Of a DNA stretch of 7,123 nt, positions 1-5,846 are shown piece after piece. The DNA comes from Bacteroidales bacterium (GTDB lineage Bacteria; Bacteroidota; Bacteroidia; Bacteroidales; UBA7960). The notes under the pieces were generated by a model. The model made no database searches. It saw only the letters and a list, made by a program, of their open reading frames with translations, and was not told the DNA's origin. Made by a program: the position numbers and the translations under genes. Location of the stretch: assembly GCA_007132825.1 (NCBI GenBank), contig SLNX01000212.1:1-7123 (forward strand), in the 5' to 3' direction. Position 1 is the first letter of the stretch, and the number at the start of each line of letters is the position of its first letter.

Positions 1-1272
1 CAGCTGGAACAAGCAATAAAAAGCGTTTATGCATCCGTTTTCTTTCAGGAAAGCAAGGCATACATCGAGGCCACTTCCAATGTTATTGATGAGGAAAAGA
101 TGGCCGTGGTGATCCAGGAAGTTTCAGGGCGGTCTTATGGCAACATGTTTTACCCAACCATTTCGGGTGTGGCGCGCTCAGTGAACTTTTACCCGATTGA
201 ACCCGAAAAATACGAAGATGGCGTAGCCAACATTGCCTTTGGCCTGGGCAAAATCATTGTGGATGGGGGCATTTCTCTGAGATTCAGCCCCAAATACCCC
301 GAAAAATCATTGCAACTTTCCAACACGGAAATAGCCCTGCGCGACAGCCAGAAAGAATTTTACAGCCTCAACATGGATCCGGAGATGTTTCAACCGGTAG
401 TGGATGAAACCATCAACCTCAACAAAACCAGGATCAGGCAGTTAAAAGGTGAGTCGTCGTTGAAGTATGTAGTTTCTACTTACGATTACCAGGATGGCAT
501 CATTCGTGAAGGTTTGTATGATGGAGGAACCAAACTCATCACTTTTGCAAATGTGCTAAAACACAAATCTTTTCCTCTGGCTGAGATCTTGCAAAAATTA
601 CTGAAGATTGGTCAAAAAGAGATGAACAACCAGGTAGAGATTGAGTTTGCGGTTACACTCGACGTTTCGCGCGGCGAGCTGCGACACTTTCACTTCTTGC
701 AGATCAGACCTCTTGTGGAAACCCAGGAGAAGGGCCAGGTGAAGCTCAGCATTTGTCAACCCAAAGAAACCATCATCATCAGCCAGATGGCACTGGGCAA
801 CGGCATCATCGATAATATCCACGACATCATTTACGTGAAGCCCGAATCATTTGATTCGGCGCACACCAAGGAGATGGCAGAGATCATCAGCAATCTGAAC
901 AGCCAGTTTACGAAAAACGGTGGCAATTACATCCTGATTGGACCGGGCCGATGGGGCTCAACAGACCCGTGGCTGGGTGTGCCGGTAAAATGGGCACAGA
1001 TCTCAGCCGCGCGGCTGATTGTAGAATCAGGTTTGAAACATTTCCACATTGACCCTAGCCAGGGAACGCATTTTTTCCAGAACCTGACTTCTTTCAATGT
1101 GGGATATTTTACCATTAACCCCTATCTCAAAGAGGGACACTACGATCTCGACTTCCTCAACAAACAGGAAGCCGTGTATGAAGACCAGTTTATCCGGCAT
1201 GTAAGGTTTAGTGAGCCACTGACCATCAAGATCGACGGCAGCAAGAAAATGGGTGTCGTGATGAAGCCCTGA
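1..1272 (+). CDS. PEP/pyruvate-binding (PPDK N-terminal-type) domain protein, 3' part
   Basis: The frame is open from base 1 through the ATG at 100, so that ATG is internal and the gene starts outside the window; 423 codons are visible. The first part resembles the C-terminal half of the ATP-binding domain of pyruvate phosphate dikinase and PEP synthase: an AVVIQEV strand at about residue 35, an AFGLGKIIVDGG loop near 80, and the closing FLQIRPLV motif near 232-239 (the family's LQ-x-RP). A further domain of about 185 residues follows, with GPGRWGSTDPWLGVPV near 314-329. No swivelling phosphohistidine domain (GGxxSHAA-type) and no PEP-binding barrel follow, so this is unlikely to be a complete PEP synthase. 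It resembles the large proteins annotated in Bacteroidota only as PEP/pyruvate-binding domain proteins. ATP-dependent phosphotransfer is possible, but the substrate is unknown. A cytoplasmic location is likely, as no membrane segment is visible. Confidence 0.85.
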   Translation, partial: QLEQAIKSVYASVFFQESKAYIEATSNVIDEEKMAVVIQEVSGRSYGNMFYPTISGVARSVNFYPIEPEKYEDGVANIAFGLGKIIVDGGISLRFSPKYPEKSLQLSNTEIALRDSQKEFYSLNMDPEMFQPVVDETINLNKTRIRQLKGESSLKYVVSTYDYQDGIIREGLYDGGTKLITFANVLKHKSFPLAEILQKLLKIGQKEMNNQVEIEFAVTLDVSRGELRHFHFLQIRPLVETQEKGQVKLSICQPKETIIISQMALGNGIIDNIHDIIYVKPESFDSAHTKEMAEIISNLNSQFTKNGGNYILIGPGRWGSTDPWLGVPVKWAQISAARLIVESGLKHFHIDPSQGTHFFQNLTSFNVGYFTINPYLKEGHYDLDFLNKQEAVYEDQFIRHVRFSEPLTIKIDGSKKMGVVMKP

Positions 1273-1273
1273 C

Positions 1274-1293
1274 TGACAGGTCAAGCCCTGTCA
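1274..1293 (+). other. Hairpin directly after the stop codon
   Basis: A perfect 7-bp inverted repeat, TGACAGG (1274-1280) and CCTGTCA (1287-1293), encloses a 6-base loop, beginning one base after the stop codon at 1270-1272. No T-run follows, so it is not a standard intrinsic terminator. It may be a weak terminator or a 3'-end stabilising stem for the upstream message. Confidence 0.4.
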
Positions 1294-1300
1294 TTACAAT

Positions 1301-1372
1301 CTGCACATTTGCTAATTTGCACATCTTCTAATCTGCACATCTGCTAATCTACTAATTTGCACATTTATTTAT
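1301..1372 (+). repeat. 16-bp direct tandem repeat, consensus YTGCACATYTKCTAAT
   Basis: Three adjacent full units lie at 1301-1316, 1317-1332 and 1333-1348. They are followed by a half unit (CTACTAAT, 1349-1356) and a degenerate unit (TTGCACATTTATTTAT, 1357-1372). The three full units differ from one another at only two to three positions. The repeat is purely intergenic and has no coding frame. Similar short intergenic tandem repeats built on GCACAT and CTAAT words are, from memory, common in Bacteroidales genomes; this was not checked. No function can be read from the sequence. Confidence 0.75.
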
Positions 1373-1385
1373 CTCTTTTTGTTGT

Positions 1386-1435
1386 TTAATTAATAAATAA
1401 GGGCTAAATTCGCCCTTTAATTGCTAATTAATTAA
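1386..1435 (+). promoter_or_regulatory. Hairpin flanked by two TTAATTAA palindromes upstream of gdhA
   Basis: The core is AAGGGC (1399-1404), a 7-base loop, then GCCCTT (1412-1417). The 8-base palindrome TTAATTAA occurs on each side, at 1386-1393 and 1428-1435, nearly symmetrically about the hairpin. The outer palindromes can also pair with each other, giving a long, imperfect, AT-rich extended stem. It could be a terminator for the upstream gene, or an operator or leader element for gdhA; the sequence does not decide between these. Confidence 0.35.
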
Positions 1436-1448
1436 CAGCTTACTTTTT
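1421..1448 (+). promoter_or_regulatory. Possible Bacteroidota-type promoter of gdhA
   Basis: TTG at 1421-1423 and TACTTTTT at 1441-1448, separated by 17 bases, are a partial match to the Bacteroides sigma-factor consensus (TTTG near -33 and TAnnTTTG near -7). The last G of the -7 element is missing. Transcription would begin around 1455, giving a short leader before the ATG at 1475. In such AT-rich DNA this match could be chance. Confidence 0.25.
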
Positions 1449-1474
1449 TACAAATTTTTTAAATCATTTTTATC

Positions 1475-2812
1475 ATGAATTTAGAGAAGATAATGTCAGA
1501 CCTGGAGCGTAAGAATCCGGGCGAAAAGGAGTTCTTGCAAGCAGCGCGTGAAGTATTGGAAACCATCATCGATGTGGTTGAAGAAAATCCAAAATATCAG
1601 GCTGCCAACATTATTGAACGCATTACTGAACCTGACAGGGTGATATCCTTCAAGGTGGAGTGGGTTGATGACAAAGGCAATGTGCACGTTAACCGTGGAT
1701 ACCGCGTGCAGTTCAACAATGCCATTGGACCATACAAAGGCGGATGCCGTTTTCACCCGAGTGTAACCCTGAGCGGATTGAAGTTCCTGGGCTTTGAACA
1801 AATCTTCAAGAACAGTTTGACAACCCTTCCGATGGGTGGTGCCAAAGGTGGGTCTGACTTTGATCCCAAAGGAAAATCACAGGCAGAGATCATGCGTTTT
1901 TGCCAGGCTTTCATGGCCGAGCTTTACAAGTACATTGGTCCCGACACCGACATCCCCGCAGGCGATATCGGCGTTGGTGGCCGTGAGGTAGGCTATATGT
2001 ACGGAATGTACAAGAAGTTGGTTGGTGAGCACACCGGAACCTTTACCGGTAAAGGTCGCAACTGGGGTGGAAGTTTGATCCGTCCGGAAGCAACCGGATT
2101 CGGAGCCGTTTTCTTTGCTGAGGAAATGCTCAAGACACGTGGTGAGCGCATTGCAGGAAAGACGATTGCCGTATCAGGCTTTGGAAACGTATCCTGGGGA
2201 GCTATCACAAAGGCGACTCAGTTGGGCGCAAAAGTGGTTACCATCAGTGGTCCTGACGGCTATGTTTATGATCCTGACGGAATCAGTGGTGATAAGATCG
2301 ACTACCTCCTCGAGCTGCGCGCCAGCAACCAGGACATCGTGAAGCCATACACATACGAATTCCCAAATGCTCAATTCTTCGAAGGAAAACGTCCGTGGGA
2401 AGTGAAAGTGGACATCGCCATGCCTTGTGCTATCCAAAATGAGCTGAATGCCGAAGATGCCAAAAACCTTGTAAACAACAGTGTAATGGCTGTATCGGAA
2501 GGTGCGAACATGCCCTGTACCCCAGAGGCTGTTGAGATTTTCCAGGAAGCTAAAGTACTTTATGGCCCCGGTAAAGCTGCAAACGCCGGTGGTGTTGCAA
2601 CCTCCGGACTCGAGCAAACGCAAAATGCCATGAAACTTAACTGGCCCGCCGAAGAGGTTGAAGAAAAACTGCACCAGATCATGATCAACATTCATGAGGC
2701 TTGCAAGAAATATGGCCAGGAAGAGGATGGCTATATCAATTATGTGAAAGGTGCCAACATTGCCGGCTTTATCAAGGTTGCCGATGCAATGATCGATCAG
2801 GGTGTTATCTAA
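1475..2812 (+). CDS. gdhA: Glutamate dehydrogenase, hexameric family I (residues suggest NAD preference)
   Basis: This gene encodes the reversible conversion of glutamate to 2-oxoglutarate and ammonia with NAD(P) in the cytoplasm. At 445 residues it has the usual length of small hexameric enzymes and looks intact. The N-terminal substrate domain carries YKGG (K88), IFKNS (K112), the catalytic-lysine motif PMGGAKGGSDFDPKG (K124) and PAGDIGVGGRE (D164); these correspond to K89, K113, K125 and D165 of Clostridium symbiosum GDH. The Rossmann domain starts at SGFGNVSWGA (234-243), and SGPDGYVYDP (258-267) follows the second strand. F236, P260 and D261 match F238, P262 and D263 of the NAD-specific C. 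symbiosum enzyme, where NADP enzymes such as E. coli GdhA carry serines or other residues. NAD or dual use is therefore plausible, although homologues are often annotated as NADP-specific. No Shine-Dalgarno is visible before the ATG, as is normal for Bacteroidota. The gene is probably monocistronic, since a strong terminator follows. Confidence 0.97.
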   Translation: MNLEKIMSDLERKNPGEKEFLQAAREVLETIIDVVEENPKYQAANIIERITEPDRVISFKVEWVDDKGNVHVNRGYRVQFNNAIGPYKGGCRFHPSVTLSGLKFLGFEQIFKNSLTTLPMGGAKGGSDFDPKGKSQAEIMRFCQAFMAELYKYIGPDTDIPAGDIGVGGREVGYMYGMYKKLVGEHTGTFTGKGRNWGGSLIRPEATGFGAVFFAEEMLKTRGERIAGKTIAVSGFGNVSWGAITKATQLGAKVVTISGPDGYVYDPDGISGDKIDYLLELRASNQDIVKPYTYEFPNAQFFEGKRPWEVKVDIAMPCAIQNELNAEDAKNLVNNSVMAVSEGANMPCTPEAVEIFQEAKVLYGPGKAANAGGVATSGLEQTQNAMKLNWPAEEVEEKLHQIMINIHEACKKYGQEEDGYINYVKGANIAGFIKVADAMIDQGVI

Positions 2813-2850
2813 ATGATCCGTGTGTAAATATTATCTAAATTGATAACAAT

Positions 2851-2889
2851 AAGGCCAGGCTGCTTTTTTGGCAGCTTTGGCCTTTTTTT
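2851..2889 (+). terminator. Intrinsic terminator of gdhA
   Basis: The stem pairs AAGGCCA (2851-2857) with TGGCCTT (2878-2884) and GCTGC (2859-2863) with GCAGC (2871-2875), with a small internal loop (one base against two) and a 7-base apical loop. A run of seven T follows at 2883-2889. It lies 38 bases after the gdhA stop and ends only 18 bases before the next start codon, so the next gene depends on read-through or on a promoter within or beside the terminator. Confidence 0.9.
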
Positions 2890-2907
2890 ATTTCCTTTCA
2901 GAAAAAA

Positions 2908-3360
2908 ATGAAAAATACATTCTTAAATAAATCGGGACAAATTGCTGTAATCGGCGTTTCAAAAAATAAAAACAAATTCGGACACCAGGTTTACAAAACA
3001 CTCAGGGACAAGAATTACCCTGTTGTACCCGTACACCCCAATGCTGAATCAATACTGGATGATGCGTGCTACAATTCTATTGACGCACTGCCATCCAACA
3101 TTGAAAAAGCGATCGTAGTAACCTCACCAAAAGAGACAGACAAGATTTTAAGGCAACTTGCCGAAAAAGGGATCAAAAAGGTATGGGTACAACAGATGGC
3201 CCAGTCAAAAGAGAGCAAAGCAATCGCTGAAAGCCTTTCGATGGATGCCGTATTTAACCAATGTGTGCTTATGTATGCAGAACCCGTGAAGGGGATCCAT
3301 GGCTTTCACAGGTGGTTATGGACCCTATTGGGATTATCAAAAAAAGAGATTCCCTTATAA
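2908..3360 (+). CDS. CoA-binding domain protein (YccU-like, CoA_binding_2 family)
   Basis: This is a small single-domain protein of 150 residues with a Rossmann-like fold. The N-terminal QIAVIGVSKNKNKFGHQVYK (11-30) is the family's nucleotide-binding strand, loop and helix. It is followed by YPVVPVHPN (37-45), the middle strand AIVVTSP (68-74) and the strand VWVQQMA (92-98). The end holds CVLMYAEPVKGIHGFHRW (119-136), typical of the Bacteroidota members as I recall them. The family resembles the CoA-binding domain of succinyl-CoA synthetase alpha but lacks its ligase and phosphohistidine portions, so a catalytic role is not implied. Most members have no established function; CoA or acyl-CoA sensing is only a guess. 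No Shine-Dalgarno precedes the ATG. The gene sits between the gdhA terminator and the redox operon, so its expression may be low or separate. Confidence 0.9.
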   Translation: MKNTFLNKSGQIAVIGVSKNKNKFGHQVYKTLRDKNYPVVPVHPNAESILDDACYNSIDALPSNIEKAIVVTSPKETDKILRQLAEKGIKKVWVQQMAQSKESKAIAESLSMDAVFNQCVLMYAEPVKGIHGFHRWLWTLLGLSKKEIPL

Positions 3361-3473
3361 AATATTTATTAATTCTCCAAATTTTTTTGAAAAAAATAAA
3401 TTTTTCTTTATTCCGGATACCCTTTTTATTTTTATGTATTTTTCGCAAAGAAAATCTAAAAGCCAATACCAAC
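3361..3473 (+). promoter_or_regulatory. AT-rich spacer, probable promoter region of the redox operon
   Basis: The 113-base gap is strongly AT-rich. It contains an A/T-only inverted repeat (ATTTTTTT at 3381-3388 and AAAAAAAT at 3390-3397) and two partial matches to the Bacteroidota -7 element TAnnTTTG: TATTTTTA at 3427-3434 and TATTTTTC at 3437-3444. No correctly spaced TTTG was found for either. A promoter for the operon is expected here, because the preceding gene appears unrelated, but no exact site can be assigned. No GC-rich terminator stem is seen after the CoA-binding gene. Confidence 0.3.
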
Positions 3474-3995
3474 ATGCGTATTCAACGAGTTAAACCCAGA
3501 GTAGAGCAAAAAGAGGACAGGGCGCCGGTTGACCTGACATTGATTGACGGACTGCTCAAAAAATATCAAAACCTGAAGGGGAACCTGATACCCATTCTGC
3601 AAGGAACACAGGATGTATACGGGTATCTGCCCAAAGAGGCATTCCAACACATTCATCAGGCAACAGGAATTGAACTAAATGAGCTGTATGGTGTAGCCAC
3701 GTTTTATGCCCAGTTCAGGCTGACACCAGCAGGGAAGCACATCGTAAAGATGTGTCACGGCACGGCCTGCCACGTGCAGAGCGTTACAGCTATTACAGAT
3801 GAGATCCTTGATACATTACAAATTAAGGATGGTGAAACTACAAAGGACGGACTTTTTACCGTAGAAACGGTAGCTTGCCTGGGTTGCTGCTCACTGGCAC
3901 CGGTAATGATGATCGGCGAGGAGACATATGGCAAGCTAACACCCAAGCAGGCCGTCAAAATCATCAGGGAAATACGCAGAAGTGAAAACAATTAA
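3474..3995 (+). CDS. nuoE: NuoE-like [2Fe-2S] thioredoxin-fold subunit (HydC/HndA/StnA type)
   Basis: The protein has 173 residues, the usual size for NuoE-type subunits. It carries an N-terminal helical segment, the family motif YGVATFYAQF (72-81), and a thioredoxin-like ferredoxin domain. Its cluster ligands are C94 and C99 (CHGTAC, C-x4-C) and C135 and C139 (CLGCC, C-x3-C); C138 is an extra cysteine in the last motif. It would pass electrons between the FMN of the NuoF-like partner and other clusters. The frame stays open upstream into the CoA-binding gene, but the extra residues would be encoded by spacer DNA and homology begins around the ATG at 3474, so that start was chosen. The next gene follows 15 bases after the stop. 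No membrane subunits of complex I are nearby, and the third gene is not a normal NuoG, so this is part of a soluble enzyme rather than respiratory complex I. Confidence 0.93.
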   Translation: MRIQRVKPRVEQKEDRAPVDLTLIDGLLKKYQNLKGNLIPILQGTQDVYGYLPKEAFQHIHQATGIELNELYGVATFYAQFRLTPAGKHIVKMCHGTACHVQSVTAITDEILDTLQIKDGETTKDGLFTVETVACLGCCSLAPVMMIGEETYGKLTPKQAVKIIREIRRSENN

Positions 3996-4010
3996 CACAA
4001 AACAATACAT

Positions 4011-5792
4011 ATGATGGAAAAAACCAGGGTAATCGTAGGTTTGGGAAGCTGTGGAATTGCTGCCGGAGCCAATAAGACCTATCAGGAGTTTCAACGCATC
4101 ATGGAAACCGACAAGCTTGATATCGAACTCAGAAAGACAAGTTGCATCGGGATGTGTTACAGGGAACCTTTGGTGGAGATCATTGACGAGCAGGGGAGCT
4201 ATCTTTATGGAGAGGTAGATGCCGGCCGCGTTGATGAGATCATTGACAAACACATTAAGAAGTTCACCCCCATATCCGATTACATTGTACAGTCAGATAA
4301 GATTCCGGGCAAGGATCAGCACTTTTTTGATGAACAGGTAAAGATCAGTTTGCGCAACTGCGGACACATCGATCCCGAATCGATCGAAGAGTATGAAGCC
4401 CGTGACGGATACAAAGCCATCGGAAAAATAGCCGATAAGGGTATTTCCCCTGATCAGGTAATTCAGGATGTTCTTGACTCGGGTATACGCGGACGGGGTG
4501 GTGGTGGTTTCTCCACGGGTATGAAATGGCGGTTTGCCCGTAACAATCAATCAGATCAGAAATATGTGATCTGTAACGCCGACGAAGGGGACCCGGGTGC
4601 GTTCATGGATCGATCCATTCTGGAAGGTGACCCCCACGGTGTTCTTGAAGGGATGATCATTTGCGGATATGCGATCGGTGCCAGCGAAGGCTATATATAC
4701 TGCCGCGCAGAGTACCCACTTGCCATCAAGCGCCTGAACCTGGCCATCAATCAAGCCAGAGAGAGAGGGTACCTGGGTAAAGACATTTTCGGAATCAATG
4801 GATTTCACTTTGACATCAAAATCAAGGAGGGAGCCGGTGCATTCGTTTGTGGTGAAGAAACAGCCCTTATTGCCTCCATCGAAGGTGCCAGGGGAATGCC
4901 CCGCCGCCGTCCCCCCTTCCCTGCCGAATCGGGACTGTGGAAACATCCCACAAACATCAACAACGTGGAAACCTTCATCAACATTCCGTGGATCATTTTT
5001 AACGGTCCGGATGCCTATGCAAAATATGGAACCGAAAAAAGCAAGGGAACCAAGGTTTTCGCACTCACAGGAAAGATCAATAACGGCGGCCTGGTGGAGG
5101 TCCCCATGGGGATTTCCATCAAGGACATCATCTACAAGCTCGGTGGCGGCATTACAGATGGCAAGAAATTCAAAGCTGTGCAGCTGGGTGGACCTTCAGG
5201 TGGCTGCATACCCGAACATCTGAGTCATACCCCTGTAGATTATGATTCAGTGAATGCCACAGGTGCCATCATGGGCTCAGGAGGAATGGTGGTAATGGAT
5301 GAGACAACATGCGTGGTAGACATCGCAAAGTTTTTCCTCGATTTTACGCAGAAGGAATCTTGTGGAAAATGTACCTTCTGCCGCCTTGGCACAAAGAGGA
5401 TGCTTGAGATCCTTACCCGGATCACCGAGGGCGAAGGCAAAGAGGGCGACATTGAAATGCTGGAAGATCTGGCAGATACTATCAAGGACAGCTCATTGTG
5501 CGGTCTCGGTCAAACAGCTCCAAATCCCGTGCTTACTACCATCAAATATTTCCGTGATGAGTATGAAGCCCACATCCGGGATGGGAAATGCCCGGCATTG
5601 AGCTGCAAAAAGCTCTTAACATATACCGTAATCGATGAAAAGTGTACCGGATGCATGGCGTGCATAAAAGGGTGTCCCGTTGACGCCATCGAAGGAGAAA
5701 GAAAACAGGTACACAAAATTCTACAAGATGTCTGTATCCAATGCGGTGTGTGCTTTACCAGATGTAAATTTGACGCAATCAAATTATCATAA
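4011..5792 (+). CDS. nuoF: NuoF-like NADH/FMN and Fe-S subunit (HydB/HndC/StnB type)
   Basis: The 593-residue protein is the NAD(H)-oxidoreducing subunit of a soluble flavin/Fe-S complex. Domains in order: a thioredoxin-like ferredoxin domain (1-85) with C14, C45 and C49; the NuoF core with FMN/NADH motifs GIRGRGGGGFSTGMKW (158-173), CNADEGDPGAFMDR (188-201) and EGAGAFVCGEETA (273-285); the [4Fe-4S] site C451, C454, C457 and C497; a short linker with H521, C527 and C532; and two ferredoxin-type [4Fe-4S] sets, C545/C548/C551/C555 and C575/C578/C581/C585. The extra domains at both ends set it apart from complex I NuoF (about 430-450 residues) and match bifurcating hydrogenase HydB and the NADP-reducing hydrogenase subunit HndC. 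The linker His and Cys residues resemble the zinc-binding hinge I recall from HydB structures. The N-terminal domain has valine (V9) where Thermotoga HydB has its first cysteine. The start is one of two adjacent ATGs (4011 or 4014). Confidence 0.94.
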   Translation: MMEKTRVIVGLGSCGIAAGANKTYQEFQRIMETDKLDIELRKTSCIGMCYREPLVEIIDEQGSYLYGEVDAGRVDEIIDKHIKKFTPISDYIVQSDKIPGKDQHFFDEQVKISLRNCGHIDPESIEEYEARDGYKAIGKIADKGISPDQVIQDVLDSGIRGRGGGGFSTGMKWRFARNNQSDQKYVICNADEGDPGAFMDRSILEGDPHGVLEGMIICGYAIGASEGYIYCRAEYPLAIKRLNLAINQARERGYLGKDIFGINGFHFDIKIKEGAGAFVCGEETALIASIEGARGMPRRRPPFPAESGLWKHPTNINNVETFINIPWIIFNGPDAYAKYGTEKSKGTKVFALTGKINNGGLVEVPMGISIKDIIYKLGGGITDGKKFKAVQLGGPSGGCIPEHLSHTPVDYDSVNATGAIMGSGGMVVMDETTCVVDIAKFFLDFTQKESCGKCTFCRLGTKRMLEILTRITEGEGKEGDIEMLEDLADTIKDSSLCGLGQTAPNPVLTTIKYFRDEYEAHIRDGKCPALSCKKLLTYTVIDEKCTGCMACIKGCPVDAIEGERKQVHKILQDVCIQCGVCFTRCKFDAIKLS

Positions 5793-5804
5793 TCATATTG
5801 TAAT

Positions 5805-5822
5805 GGCGAAAAATCTTTCGCC
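5805..5822 (+). other. Perfect hairpin inside the operon
   Basis: GGCGAAA (5805-5811) and TTTCGCC (5816-5822) form a 7-bp stem around the 4-base loop AATC, in the 54-base gap between the NuoF-like and fusion genes. No T-run follows, so it is not a normal intrinsic terminator. An mRNA-processing or stability element that sets subunit ratios is possible. A 12-codon reading frame (5803-5841, ATG to TAA) overlaps it and ends five bases before the next start codon. Confidence 0.5.
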
Positions 5823-5846
5823 CTTACCCATCAACCAATAAACCAT

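Noticed and set aside
1301..1372. CRISPR array
   Set aside because: The 16-bp units are directly adjacent with no unique spacers, and no cas genes are present.
2174..2695. A 173-codon reading frame on the minus strand inside the glutamate dehydrogenase gene
   Set aside because: It is fully antisense to a conserved, intact gene, and its translation shows no recognisable domain or compositional sign of being real.
3261..3473. In-frame upstream extension of the NuoE-like gene, giving a 244-residue protein
   Set aside because: The extension overlaps the CoA-binding gene by 100 bases, is encoded largely by AT-rich spacer, and gives a Phe/Ile/Lys-rich stretch unlike NuoE proteins. The ATG at 3474 matches the family's normal start and length.
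4551..4946. A 131-codon minus-strand frame within the NuoF-like gene, with a 141-codon plus-strand frame at 4798-5223
   Set aside because: Both are shadows of the strongly conserved NuoF core, with no family resemblance of their own.
3474..5792. Respiratory complex I (nuo) operon
   Set aside because: No membrane subunits are present, the NuoF-like protein has extra ferredoxin domains at both ends, and the third gene is a GltD fusion instead of a normal NuoG.
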